Assembly: GCA_944472155.2 (NCBI GenBank)
Contig: OX235271.1
Coordinates: 27,474,977-27,538,976 of the forward strand
DNA length: 64,000 bases
Source of the DNA: Trichobilharzia szidati
Taxonomy: Eukaryota; Platyhelminthes; Trematoda; Strigeidida; Schistosomatidae
Direction: 5' to 3'
Made by a program: the position numbers and the translations under genes. The notes under the pieces are model-generated. The model worked only from the letters and a program-made list of their open reading frames with translations. It had not been told where the DNA came from and did not search any database. Shown here in pieces: positions 46,341 through 56,900 of this stretch. Position 1 is the first letter of the stretch. The number at the start of each line of letters is the position of its first letter.

Positions 46341-46594
46341 TAATTCCAAAATATTTTGTCTTAATTTACGATTTACATGTAAAGTAGTAATCTGGAGTAT
46401 ATCATGTGACGTAGTGTTATTACATACTACGAGACGACCAATTCTGTATATTTTTCCTCACTTCACTCAAGAACTGCACAGCTCCTTTCTGAAAGCTAAG
46501 TAAATATGTACGCGAGTTCATCTAGTAATCAGGTAACACATTCTCATGATTAAAACCACACAATATAAAGAAAAGTTTAAGCAGCATCTTTATT

Positions 46595-47010
46595 ATTATA
46601 ATTATTATTGTTCCCTTGGGTTCCTAATGGAACATAGGGCTTCGACTACACGTCTCCGCCTTGCTTCTGTCTTCTGCTGTACTTTTCACCTGCGTCCATG
46701 TTAATCCATACTGTTTCAATTTCTCTTCGCACGATCTCCTCCATGTCACCCTCGGACGTCCCACTCACCGCTTCCCTCTCGGGTTCCACTCGAGCACTGG
46801 CCTGACACGCGATGTCACCCAGCGGCCTCCTCAGCCCAGCGCGTGTCCAATCAATCTCCACTTTCTCCTGCATATTTGTAGGGCGATTGGTTCTTGTGTC
46901 GTTTGTTTGTTCACATAGTTTCTTGTTGGTGATTCTTTCCGGCCATCTGATCTTGAGTATAGAGCCAGCGAAGACAGTTGTTGATAAAGGTCTGCAACCT
47001 GTTAGAAATC
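46595..47010 (-). mobile_element. RTE-1 3' fragment
   Basis: Minus frame: GSILKIRWPERITNKKLCEQ, NRPTNMQEKVEIDW, LRRPLGDIACQASARVEPER and the terminus complement TTCCCTTGGGTTCCTAATGG at 46611. Close to the copies at 37990 and 63000. Confidence 0.87.
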
Positions 47011-47864
47011 TAGGCGAGGTTAAGCAGCATCTTTGATGGATATAAATTCTGGTGTCACAGTGATTTAAGCAAGCTGCCGTTATAAACATTAAAAGTACAA
47101 ATTTCACTTTCAGTCATTATCTATTGTCAGATAATCCCTTCACACATAAACAACCTGTTTCTAATTCAATGTGATTAAAATTAACAGGAGAACATCTGGT
47201 TAGGCAGCTAGTGTGAGAATAAACGGACAGTACACTATCACTGATTTACACAACAGCTCGGTATTACCGCCAGTGGTTACAATGAAATGATAACCTGATA
47301 AGCAAGCTGATTCTCGTAGTTCTGATGCCAGATGACCGGACCAGTAATTCGTAGACCTCTCAGTAGTTCAATTTCTGACATCACTCATATTTTCGTTGCA
47401 TCTACAATTATCCCCTTTTTATTATACTAACCCTATATTTAATAATTTTTGTTATCTGAGAAGTAAAACTAAGCAATTCCCTTTGGTCTTGAACTTTTGT
47501 GTTTTCACACGGTTTGATAGTTTTCATTTTGATAAGAATAACCTGCTCTCAGAAAATGATTTTCCCACACAGAATTTTTTCATCAGCTGAGAGAAAGCCT
47601 AAAATGTACAACTTTCAATTGTTTATCTTTTATTTATAGACAGAAGAAACACTTTCTAGTATAGTTAAGTAAATCAAAAGAAGGTTATTTTACTCAACCA
47701 CCCACCCCAGAATTGTTTTGTTTTGTAATAGTATAGTTTGCTAAAATTATATTTATACTAGTGAAATTTCGACAGCTGAATACTGAATTGAATTTTATTA
47801 CTTGTTACTCCTACTTTGAATAGGCAGGTTAAGTTTTTCAGTATAGGAATTTGACTAATTCTGG
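47011..47864. other. no recognised feature
   Basis: AT-rich interval; ORF 47396-47590 has no recognised domain. Confidence 0.35.
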
Positions 47865-48430
47865 GGTTTGATCACAAATTGACGACTTCAGTTAAATTAT
47901 CACTAATAACTAGGAAGCAATGAGCATTTGTCTCTTACTAGTCTGGTGTTCTTCATCAATACTCGCTAAGAGCTCTACGAGGGATAGAAACTTAAAAAGT
48001 ATAGCTTACTAGTCAACTAGTCTCTTGCCAGTGAGATGGAATCTAGTGTTACATGCGTCATAACTTCAATTAGTTTGCAGAGCAACACATGAAAGTTAAT
48101 CTATGGTTATTTAGTAACTGACCATGAGATAAAATGCACGAAGTTTCAGTGAGAAGTCGTAATGTGTAGAGTTAACTAATTTAGTTATTCACCAGTTTCA
48201 TTGGTTGACGATGGTGCTCTACGTTTCGTCAACTGAAAAATATCAGAATTCAACGGGATTAACCCAGAGGTTGAATAGTTAATGAACTGACCTCGTAAAC
48301 TTTAGATCCGTGGTTGGATTCCTGGTGGGGTCATGGGTCCTCATTGTTGAATGGTCTTAAATAAGGAGAAATAAATGTCCAGTACCTCTTGGATATCAAT
48401 GATTCTCCTAATGATGTTGGTCAATGACGT
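47865..48430. mobile_element. two diverged SINE-A copies, minus then plus
   Basis: 47865-48065 (minus order: ACTAGGAAGCAATGAGCA, CTAGTCTGGTGTTCTTCATC, GAGCTCTACGAGGGATAG). 48115-48430 (plus order: AGTGAGAAGTCGTAATG, GGTTGGATTCCTGG, ATGTCCAGTACCTC, ATGATGTTGG). No functional ribozyme core remains. Confidence 0.55.
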
Positions 48431-48634
48431 GATCCATACTGAAAATAGTGAAAGTTCCTCTGAAACTCAAAATGTGAAAGATTTACTTGTTTCCAATGTA
48501 AAACTGTACTCAACCGTTCATGGTAAGGCGAAACATCTTCGCAGTAAAATTTATCCACATATATATGAGGCGAATAAAATGAAATAATAGAAAAGAGTTG
48601 CATCTTAATTAACTAGCTAAATTTCAACTTGCGT

Positions 48635-48825
48635 CGGTGGCATAGCGGTTATGACTCTCGCCGATCATGCAAATGGTCCGGAGTTCGATCCCCTGCCGAC
48701 GCACACCTGATATCTATGGTCGGCCTGCAAAATTTAGGCTACCGATATCACATGCTGAAAATTCCATATCTGTACCAAAAAATACGGTGTGGAATCAAGC
48801 TGTAATCAAAAATAAAAAAATAAAA
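48635..48825 (+). mobile_element. SINE-B2 copy
   Basis: TGCGTCGG/CCGACGCA acceptor-type pairing, GTGGCATAGCGGTTATGAC (box A), GGAGTTCGATCCCC (box B), then the same body as 35690-35880 (CACACCTGATATCTATGG, GGCTACCGATATCACATGC, ATACGGTGTGGAATCAAGC) and an A-rich tail. Confidence 0.88.
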
Positions 48826-48873
48826 TAAATAATTATGAGAACCGTTAGCTACAATTTATTATTCTTATTTCCT

Positions 48874-49376
48874 TTAGTTCCTAGAGGAACACAGGGCTTC
48901 AGCCATGCGTTTCCATTGCGTTCGGTTCTCTGCTAGAGTTTTCACTTGGCTCCTAGTCTGCCCATACGCTTTCAATTCTTCTTCACATGATCTCCTCCAG
49001 GTCACCCTTGGACGACCAACTCGTCGCTTTCCTTCCGGGTTCCACTCGAGCAATGGCTTGTCTAGTGATGTCACTTGATGGTTTGTTTCCTCAGAGTCTG
49101 ACCAGCCATTCCATCTCCATTTCTTCCTGACTATTTGTTTCACTATCGGTTCCTGCTGTGTTGGTTCGCTCATTGCCAGAGATCTTTGTTGCTGATCCTT
49201 TCCGGCCATCTGATCTTGAGTATTGAGCGAAGATATCTGTTAATGAAGGTCTGTAGTTTGTTTGAGGTGCTCTTTGTGACACGCCAAGTCTCTGATCCGT
49301 ATAGTAGTACTGACTTCACATTGGAGTTGAAAATACCGATCTTATTTTTGACGCTGAATGCTGTTGACCTCCACAC
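48874..49376 (-). pseudogene. RTE-2 C-terminal region
   Basis: Two overlapping frames: SVLLYGSETWRVTKSTSNKL and RYLRSILKIRWPERISN (49376-49170), then KWRWNGWSDSEETNHQVTSL and EWNPEGKRRVGRPRVTWRRS (49209-48874). WPERI and KRRVGRP are the most conserved C-terminal landmarks. At least one frameshift between them. Confidence 0.88.
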
Positions 49377-49426
49377 AGACTTGAGAGTAGAGTCTTGCTT
49401 TCCCGATCCTTGCTTTGATATCCTCG

Positions 49427-50700
49427 TCAGTTCCGTTCTCCTGTAGTTGAAACAATGCTTCCCAGGTAGGTGGTAGAGGAGGTAATTTCTTTCAGGCTCC
49501 TTCCATTTATGCTGATTGCTGTCTGTTGTTGTTGGTGGTGGTGTTGCCCAGGAATCTTCATCACCTCTGTTTTCTCTATGTTCACCTGGAGTCCTATCTT
49601 TGATGCTTCTTCTGCCAACTTGTTACTTTTCACTTGCATATCTTCCAGTTTGTGAGAAATCAGACATATATCATCGGTGAAGTCAAGATCCTCCAAGTTT
49701 TTCGTTAAAGTCCATTTCATGCCTGTTTCCTCATTGCCCGCTGTTTGTCGCATTATCCGATCTACTGCAATCAGGAAAATCATTGGCGATAGTAGGCAGC
49801 CAGCTTGTCTTACTCCTGTCCCCACTTCGAAGGATTCCATAAGTTTCCCGCTGTGGATTACTTGGCATGCAGCATTGTCGTACAGCTGTTGGATGAGATG
49901 TATAATTGTCGGTGGCACCCCGTAGTAGCGAAGTAGTTGCCAAATCACCTCTCGATCGACGCTGTCGAAGGCCTTTTCAAAGTCGATGAAGTTGAGATAG
50001 AGAGGTGACTGCCATTCCAGGCTTTGTTCAATGATGATCCGTAGTGTGGCGATTTGATCAATACATGACTTGTTTCTCCTGAATCCAGCTTGTTCTGGTC
50101 GAAGTTTTTCATCCAGGGCTTGTTTGATCCTCTCCAGGATGATGCGGCTTAGTATTTTGCTTGGGATGGACAGGATCATAATTCCGCGCCAGTTCTTGCA
50201 TTGACTTACGTCTCCTTTCTTTGGTAGTTTGAATAGGTGTCCTTTCTTTCAATCATCGGGTACTTTGCATTCTTTCCACACCTTCTCCAGTAGTGGCGTC
50301 ATCAAGTCCGCTGTTGTCTCTGGGTCCACTTTCAATGCCTCTGCTGGGATTCCATCTGGTCCTGCTGCTTTTCCAGCTTTCAGCATCTTGATTGCCTTCA
50401 GGACTTCTGTTGTCCTCGGGGGGTTGATGTTCACTGGTAATTCTGCTTCCGTTGTTGGTATTGTTGGGCGCGTTGTAGTGGTGGTCGATTTAGTAGTCTT
50501 TTGAAGTGTTCAGCCCACTGTTTCCTTTGCTCCACTTCTTTGGTGATTGACTTTCCATTGTCATCCTTCACTGGCTTAATTTGTGACGAATTTTTGCCCG
50601 ATAAGTACCTAGTAGTTTGGTAGAGTGTTGCGAGGTCTCCTTTGCCTGCAGCTTGTTCTGCCTCAGTTGCCATGGTTTCATAATACTTTCTTTTGTCTTC
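49427..50700 (-). pseudogene. RTE-2 endonuclease-RT polyprotein, RT part
   Basis: Frames in order on minus: EQAAGKGDLATLYQTTRYLS (50673-50431); a frameshift near 50465; KAAGPDGIPAEALK (50434-50249); a TGG-to-TGA type nonsense after KVPDD at 50249; then an open 250-residue stretch (50179-49427) with SKILSRIILERIKQALDEKL, RPEQAGFRRNKSCIDQI, LNFIDFEKAFDSVDREV (motif A), GVRQAGCLLSPMIF (motif B with an extra Ala codon) and LDFTDDICLISHKLED (motif C, FADD changed to FTDD, Asp pair kept). The frame breaks after YLGSIVSTTG. RTE enzymes prime cDNA synthesis at a nicked target. Confidence 0.92.
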
Positions 50701-50819
50701 TCTGGCACTCTTCTTTACTCCTTTGTTCAGTGGCTAGCTACAATTAGCGTCAGCGATTCTCCCAATCACTGAAAGCAATAGGTAATAGCCGTTGGGATAC
50801 AGTAGTAAGATTTGTCACT

Positions 50820-51120
50820 AAATAAATACAGTTAGACAACCATTTTAGATCTGAGAGTGACAGAGAGCTGTATCATCCTTGTTTGAAATGCTCCAGCAGG
50901 GTGCACCCGTTATCCTGCCATCAGGTATCGACTCCAGGACCTTCAGATCTCAGGGTGAGCTCCTGAGATGGAATATAACGACCCGCCAACTGAAACTTCT
51001 ACCAATTTTCGGTACATAGTACCAAATCATCGCAGATTATTTGTCCCAGCATTCAACTTGATCGATCAGGTTGGTTACGAATTCCTACTAGGAATTCAGG
51101 CAATATCATCCTGTGGTCAG
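50820..51120 (-). mobile_element. diverged SINE-A copy upstream of the channel exon
   Basis: Minus order: GAGAGCTGTATCATCCTTGT, TGCTCCAGCAGGGTGCACCC, GGTATCGACTCCAGGACC (box B region), ACTTCTACCAATTTTCGG and GATTATTTGTCCCAGCATTC. It ends about 190 bp before the ATG at 51308. Confidence 0.65.
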
Positions 51121-51307
51121 TGACTATTAAGCGAAAGATTATTTTATCATTATTTTTCAAGATTTTATTCTTCACCTCTTATGTATTTTTATTCTTTTAG
51201 AAAACTTTGAAAAATACTTGCCTTCATGGTGTATCCAGTCGAGTACGATGTTGAAATACTAAAACTCAGTGGTTAAATCTAACAAGTTTTAAGGCGTTTT
51301 TCTTTTC

Positions 51308-51586
51308 ATGGATTCGGAAAATCGTGTCATCTTGAATGTTGGCGGGATACGACATGAAACATATAAAGCTACACTGAAGAAAATTCCAGCCACTCGTCTG
51401 TCTAAATTGACAGAAGCTGTAGCAAATTATGATCCAATATTGAATGAATACTTTTTTGATCGTCATCCAGGCGTATTTAATCAAATACTGAATTATTATC
51501 GTACTGGAAAATTACACTATCCTACAGATGTCTGTGGACCGTTATTCGAAGAGGAGCTTGAATTCTGGGGACTTGATGCCAATCAG
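51308..51586 (+). CDS. Shaw: Shaw/Kv3-type voltage-gated K+ channel, first coding exon (T1 domain)
   Basis: The exon encodes 93 residues, essentially the whole N-terminal T1 (BTB-like) tetramerisation domain that assembles four like subunits in the cytosol below a plasma-membrane K+ channel. Landmarks: [18 protein letters not shown] (residues 6-23), ATRLSKL (28-34), [20 protein letters not shown] (48-67), [20 protein letters not shown] (71-90). FFDRHPGVF and [12 protein letters not shown] are diagnostic of Kv3/Shaw rather than Kv1. His70 and Cys76 give HX5C, half of the interface zinc site HX5CX20CC; exactly 17 residues follow Cys76, so three more plus CC are predicted at the start of the next exon (VEPCC in relatives). 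The ATG is supported by an in-frame TAA at 51290-51292. The exon ends in phase 0 at AATCAG/GTGAGT; the ORF's run-on to 51622 is intron. No other channel exon was seen in the window. Single-exon evidence, but the family match is unambiguous. Confidence 0.95.
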
Positions 51587-51592
51587 GTGAGT
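51587..51592 (+). promoter_or_regulatory. splice donor of the channel exon
   Basis: GTGAGT directly follows the last T1 codon (CAG) and matches the consensus donor. Homologs continue with V-E-P-C-C here, so the Val codon read through from GTG is coincidental. The intron is at least 12.4 kb if no exon lies in the rest of the window. Confidence 0.9.
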
Positions 51593-51939
51593 TGTTCAGA
51601 AGTGGAAATATTTATATCTTAGTATTATGTTCTTCAGCATGTGCATGTCTCTTTTCATTATTGTGTTGACACCTTAGAACATCACAGTTCTAAAGACAGA
51701 GACGAATAGATATTTGAAGAGTGAGTGTGTTGGGCCTAGACGGGAACATCTTACATGAAGACGGCCTGTTGTCTACGCGAAACTACATTCTTCCTAGGTG
51801 AAATATTGATATAACAAGTATTGCAGATAGATTGTACGATTTATATACTCATATAAACCTTTTGACACCTGTTCCGAAATTGGGTGGTTCAAAACCATTG
51901 GGAATGTTAATTGGATTTTTTTTCCGGTACATTATTACT

Positions 51940-52790
51940 ATTACTCCCCTGGGTTCCGAATGACTACAGAGACACATTGCCATTTCGGTGTGCTTTATGA
52001 TGTCTTTTCACCGGATTTTTTGATCGCTTTGATGGACAATATCGTTTCAAGGAATCCTTAGACTTTGTCCAATCCATCTCCATTTCCCTCTGGATATTTT
52101 TTTGGGCTATGGGTTCTTGTTTTGTTCGTCGCCAGACTTCCTCGTTGCTTATCAATTCCACCGGTCACCTTGTCTTCAGTACTAAGGGGAGACATCTGTT
52201 GATGAAAGTCTGCACCCTACTCGAAATGACACGTCAAGTCTCTGAACCTTATAGAAGAACTGACTTGACATTAGCGTTGAAATTGCAAATTTTGTTATTT
52301 CTACACTGATTTTGACATTTTCATCCTTCCTGGAGCTTGTAGTTGAAACGATGCTGCCTAGATAAGTGGCAGAATTGACCTCCTTCAAATTTCTCCCGTG
52401 ATTGGTGCTTGTTATTGGTCGATCGAGTGTCCTCATTACCCCCTCCTTCTTTAAATTCACTCGAAGTGCTGTCTTAGCTGCTTCTATTGTCATCACGTTG
52501 GCTTTTGCTTGTAGACCTTCGCTTTTTTTGCTATATTAGACATAGACCATCCGCGAAATTCAGGTTTTCTATAGTCCTCTTGTCAATCCGACGTATGCCT
52601 ATCTTCTCAGTCTTCTCAGTCTTTTGTATCATCTGGTCCAGCACAACAAGGTGGCTTTGTCTTACTCCTGTCGCCACTTTCAACTCTTCACTGAGTCTTC
52701 CGTTGTCAATCATTTGACAAATGGTATTGTTACATATAACTTGTGGCCCTAGTACATTATGTATATTAAATATTCCTAGCAAAATAGATT
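51940..52790 (-). mobile_element. old RTE fragment in the channel intron
   Basis: Terminus complement TACTCCCCTGGGTTCCGAAT at 51945; minus frames give NEEVWRRTKQEPIAQKN, REMEMDW, NGRNLKEVNSATYLGSIVST and NLNFADGLCLI (motif C, FADG). Heavily mutated. Confidence 0.8.
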
Positions 52791-53330
52791 AACCTTACAC
52801 TACCGGTTAATTAGAATACATTAAAAGTATTTAAAGAGTGTGGAAATGAATGAATTTCTCAGCTGTATGTTCTATACTAATGAAGAGTAACATTTTCGCT
52901 ATGGCCACCATTAAAAATTATAATAACAGAATATACTACTGGTTAACTCTGTTGAATCATACCAAAACAACACCACTATATTTTCTGAAATCATTATCCA
53001 TGAACTTTCCGCTTAATAAGTTGGCTGTTAGGTATAGACGCTTGAACGACTTATTAAAATGAACATGATATTATTTTGACTGATGGCAGGTAGGAGTGAA
53101 ATTCAAAAGGCGCGATTTGTCAAAGACCAGGTGTTTCGGTTCAATAAAATCAGGTAATGGGTAGTTCAAAAATAATAATTTAAACAAATAACAATGTAGA
53201 ACTATTGCATAAAATGTGTCTATCACATGCCTAGTGACCTAGTGCATAGCTCTTTGACGTTTGAAACGATTGGTGATAGGTCTAAGTCTGTGGTCAAACA
53301 TCGTCTTTAACTGAAGTTACCGGGAACGGA
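52791..53330. other. no recognised feature
   Basis: AT-rich intronic sequence; ORF 52850-53062 is anonymous. Confidence 0.35.
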
Positions 53331-53340
53331 CGCTACCTTT

Positions 53341-53570
53341 TTTTATTCCTTTACGTTCCTAGTGGAACATAGGGCTTCAAGCTAGAGGGTTGAAGTTTCT
53401 GTAGCAATGGTGATTATTTTTACAGGAAGGGGTTGCTAGCCTCATGCCCAATCTTCTCTCTTTACCAGTTTTACTACTGGCCTAGCGAGGTAAAGGAGTG
53501 CGTCGGCCGGGGATCGAACCTCGAACCACGTGAGGCGTGGTTGGCGAGCACTCTACCGCTGTGCCACCGA
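53341..53570 (-). mobile_element. full-length SINE-B (230 bp) with TSD
   Basis: CGCTACCTTT is duplicated at 53331-53340 and 53571-53580. Minus strand: head GTCGGTGGCACAGCGGTAGA, box B GGTTCGATCCCC, GGTAAAG, GATTGGGCATGAGGCTAGCA, and tail AGCCCTATGTTCCACTAGG with an A-rich end. Confidence 0.92.
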
Positions 53571-53754
53571 CGCTACCTTTAACCAAAATTAATACACAAT
53601 TTGACATTGACTTAGTTCAGAAATGAAAAGCACTTTAAAAAAAATAATGTTTGACACAAAAAGGCAGATTCTTATCTGAGAAGGAAGCTTATCAATTCGC
53701 CTGTGGAATAAACCTGAAGCCACCTTAATCATCATTATTATAAGTTATAGTATT

Positions 53755-53990
53755 ATTATTATTGCTATTACTTATTCCTTGCTTTCTGAGAGAGATATAC
53801 GGCTTTAATAACACATCTGCATTTCAGCGGATTTTCTGCCATGACTTCAAGTTGCAGAATCCACTACTGCCAACACGCCTTCATTTCCATTTCTATGTCA
53901 CCCTTGGAGTCAAAACTCTTTGCTTTCACTTTGGACTCCACTTGTGTGATGTCACTCAAAAGTCCATCCCGTTACAGAATGTCTAAACCA
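53755..53990 (-). mobile_element. diverged RTE 3' end
   Basis: Starts (plus) with ATTATTATTATTGCTATTAC and AGAGATATACGGCTTTAATA, then TCTATGTCACCCTTGGAGTC, complementary to the 3' end of RTE copies. Confidence 0.6.
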
Positions 53991-54620
53991 ATTAAATTTC
54001 CTTCTTTAAATTAAAAAAAGTGATTGATCAACAAAGAATGTTCTTTTAGATAAATTTGTCATCAGGTTCTACATTTATATTGCAGTAATAATTAAAGAAA
54101 TATTGTTTTAAATAACATCAGTGTTCTAAATTACATCGAATGAATAGTATCAACAGAGAACATTTGAAAAGCGACAATAAGATATAATAGGCAATGATAT
54201 AACACCGAATTGAATATCAGATGAATTAAGGGAAGTAACACAGAATTTACGAATTTATTGGTTCGATAGTAGGCCAGGGTAGAAATACAGCCTGGACCTG
54301 TTTCGTCTGCTGGTTGATATAAACGAAGTGAAATGGCCTCCACTGTTCGAAGTATTAGGTACATAGAGGTCTTTAGACCGAGAGATAATAGTGAAAGACT
54401 TTTCAATCAATGCTAGCTTTGTGGTCTTAATGAAGGAGGTGATCCAATACAGAACTGTTGATGGTTTTAACAACACTTATTTAACCACATTGGTAGGGGT
54501 TCAAAAGCACGAAAAGTTAGGTTCCAAGAGCAACGGCCAGCAAAACTGGCTCCACAAGAGGAGCGGTTGAATTGTTAGATATATATTTAGAGCTAGATAG
54601 CCTAGATACTTCATTTTTCA
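53991..54620. other. no recognised feature
   Basis: AT-rich; anonymous minus ORFs 54131-54406 and 54255-54476 show no domain. Confidence 0.35.
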
Positions 54621-54623
54621 GTA

Positions 54624-54945
54624 TCAGAATCCTAATCTGTTGTGTGGAAAATATAAGCTGCAGCTTTGAATCGATTCCCTCAACTTTTTGGTTATTATTT
54701 CACTCGGTATGTCACTTTTGAATTGCGGTCGTATATATAGTGGCTTCTTGTTAACAGATATAGAAGAATTCTCTTCTTCTCTCTTGACTGTATGTTTAGT
54801 GATGAATTTTTCAGGGTTGTTATTTTTAATTAACATTTCATAAACAACCTCAAGTTTGTCTTCAGACGCATGTTGTAAACAAATAGCTTTGATATAAGTA
54901 TAAAACGTGGGCACTGCGGTAGAGTATAACTCCATTATGGATGAG
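54624..54945 (-). mobile_element. PLE-5 fragment (linker between RT and endonuclease)
   Basis: The 103-residue minus frame contains LEVVYEMLIKNNNPEKFITK and KKPLYIRPQFKSDIPSEIIT, then KKLRESIQS. NNYPEKFI is the linker found before PLE endonucleases and PLYIRPQF matches the conserved PL-x4-F region. Its first residues on minus (MELYSTAVPTFYTY) derive from sequence resembling the PLE-2 3' tail at 620-672, suggesting a tail-body junction. Confidence 0.75.
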
Positions 54946-54964
54946 ATTTGGATAAGCTTTGACC

Positions 54965-55180
54965 CTATTTCTTCTTATTCCTTTGCATTCGCAGTGGAAC
55001 ATAAGTCTTCAAGCTTTAGCTTTGAAGGTTCAGCAGTGGTTTCTTTTACGCCTGCTAGCTTCACGCCCAGCCTTACCGCATTGTCAGGATTATAACCTTC
55101 TAAGGGGGGCAGTTAAGGAGTGCACCGTCCGGGACTCGAACTCCGGACCACGTGCACTCTACCGCTGAACCACCGACGTA
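54965..55180 (-). mobile_element. SINE-B copy, diverged
   Basis: Minus: CGTCGGTGGTTCAGCGGTAG, GGTCCGGAGTTCGAGTCCCG, GCTGGGCGTGAAGCTAGCAG and an end GAAGACTTATGTTCCACTGC. Lacks part of the anticodon-arm segment. Confidence 0.8.
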
Positions 55181-55905
55181 GGATATTCACCTAATTTTTT
55201 TAAACTGCAGAGTGAGAGTAACATTAAGCTGGGAACTAGTTCACTGCAGTCATACAGTTCCTCGCAAGGAATTTAAAGTAACTCTAATTATTATTCCAAT
55301 TTTAGTTTGTGGGAAAAAAAGGGGACAACATATCAAACTAATTTGTAAAAAGTTAAAGTCGAAACGAACTAACTCATAACCATGAACAGCAACAACAACA
55401 GCGAAAAAAGCCTCAAATCTTTGAAACGATGTACGATGAATGAATTTCTCCACCATAATCACATCTGTTCAGGAGTTTCGATTAAATTCAATTATCCATC
55501 TGGTATCATACTAGTAATAATAACAATAATAATAATAAATGCAATAATAATACTAATATGATATGATAAACATATGCATGAAATGAAATATAATCTCTAA
55601 CTAGAAAGGAAATTAATTAAGCTATTATTGTAAAGCATTAAAAAAAAACACAACATAAGTAAGAATATACAACTATAAATATGGCTTGTTCTTCTTCCCC
55701 TTGTACTTTCCTTTCCACCCTCACTAATGGAAACATTTCCATACAGGCGGATAACTTCTACTATCTACATTTATGAGACAAAATAGAATTGACTGTACAA
55801 CATTTTTGTACATAAAAATAGTAATCATAGAATCAGAAGTTAAAAGGATTTGAAGAAAAATAATAATAATAGTAAATTAAATGATTGTAAATAGGAGTAA
55901 AAGTT
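55181..55905. other. AT-rich microsatellite-bearing interval
   Basis: Contains ATA/AATAAT simple repeats (55515-55555, 55860-55875). No gene. Confidence 0.4.
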
Positions 55906-56190
55906 ATGCATCGTGTGGTAGAATATAATTCAGCATTGATATTAGATGGTTGGAGGCAATCGGCAAGGAAGCCTTGCCTGATCTGGGTTTCGTGCTACTT
56001 GACACTCATCAGCCAGTCAGCAAGGCGTATATGCGACCTCGAAGGAACTCGTGTCTCTTCTGAGATTCCAACCCGCGTCACCCAGTGCTGCAGTCAGAGA
56101 CGTTATCACCACCAAGGTATTCGGGTTCGCGATTGACCTCCTGTAGGACTGTATTGGATATTTCTGACTGAATACTAGTCAGTGACTTGC
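55906..56190 (-). mobile_element. SINE-C copy with variant hammerhead
   Basis: Minus: GACTGCAGCACTGGGTGACG (head), GCGGGTTGGAATCTCAGAAG (box B region), GCATATACGCCTTGCTGACTGG then CTGATGAGTGTCAAGTAGCAC, GAAACCCAGATCAGGCAAGG-type (55971-56026). The hammerhead boxes CTGATGA and GAAA are intact; an 8-nt insertion disturbs helix I. Confidence 0.8.
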
Positions 56191-56380
56191 TGACGGGTTC
56201 CAAATAGCATGAAATCTATGTCCAAAACTTCCATGCCGATTGCTTCCAACCATCTAGTATTAACAATTCAAGGTGCAGCGTGAATGCGAACCACCAAAAA
56301 TGGTGGCCACATTGCACCAAACAAAAGACTTAACACACTACACTAGTCTCTAAATAGTGTCCAATCACAGTATAAGTCAA
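56186..56380 (+). mobile_element. SINE-C 3' half, plus strand
   Basis: CTTGCTGACGGGTTCCAAAT, AGCATGAAATCTATGTCC, ATTGCTTCCAACCATCTAG, GGTGGCCACATTGC and ACACTACACTAGTC follow SINE-C from the ribozyme to the 3' end. The boxes are CTGACGG and GAAAT, so it is decayed. It lies back to back with the minus copy. Confidence 0.75.
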
Positions 56381-56659
56381 TATTATTTAATATAAAACTC
56401 ACAGAGTGATATACTTTATCGACAAATGGAAGACGTTTTGAGCTCAGCTGCATTGCTAATAATCATACTGATGTGTATTCACGGGACTTCATATAGACCT
56501 TTACTCACTTGAGTTTTTTTTATGTAATTTTCCTCATATATATCCTTGATAGGTGTTGTGTCATTCTGACTGCATGTATTCGAAGTTGACCAGATGAACA
56601 AAGGATTCAACGATTAACCTCTTTGTCTTTCTCTACTTAATTATATTACATTATTATTG

Positions 56660-56900
56660 CGTTGGTAATGCATAGACAGAATGCTTTTCAGCCACAGATT
56701 TGGTCCAGGGTTCGATCGCCGGTCGACGCACTTGTAAGCCTTCTAATATCTGGTCGAAAAAATTGACAAAGAGGGAAGTTTGAGCGTGAGGCCAACAATT
56801 CCAACTCTTAAAAAATAAACACTAAAGCTACTGAAACTTAAAAGCTAAAGTTCGAAACCATGTGTTCCAGTCGGAAGACAAAGGAATGCAAAAATAATGC
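56660..56900 (+). mobile_element. diverged SINE-B copy
   Basis: GCGTTGGTAATGCATAGACA (head), GGTCCAGGGTTCGATCGCCG, GACGCAC, then AGTTTGAGCGTGAGGCCAAC, GCTACTGAAACTTAAAAGC and TGTGTTCCAGTCGGAAGACA. Confidence 0.7.

Larger units (their letters stand above)
48857..50734 (-). mobile_element. RTE-2 copy, longest in window, 11-bp TSD
   Basis: TAGCTACAATT at 48846-48856 and 50735-50745 flank the element. It is 1,878 bp, truncated upstream of the RT so the apurinic-like endonuclease is absent. The 3' end is AATAAT-type after GGAATTAAAGG-like sequence (complement at 48860-48890). This is the most complete RTE RT here. Confidence 0.93.

Noticed and set aside
51587..51622. Extension of the channel ORF past residue 93
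   Set aside because: GTGAGT is a consensus donor placed exactly where Shaw homologs need V-E-P-C-C; the read-through residues do not match.
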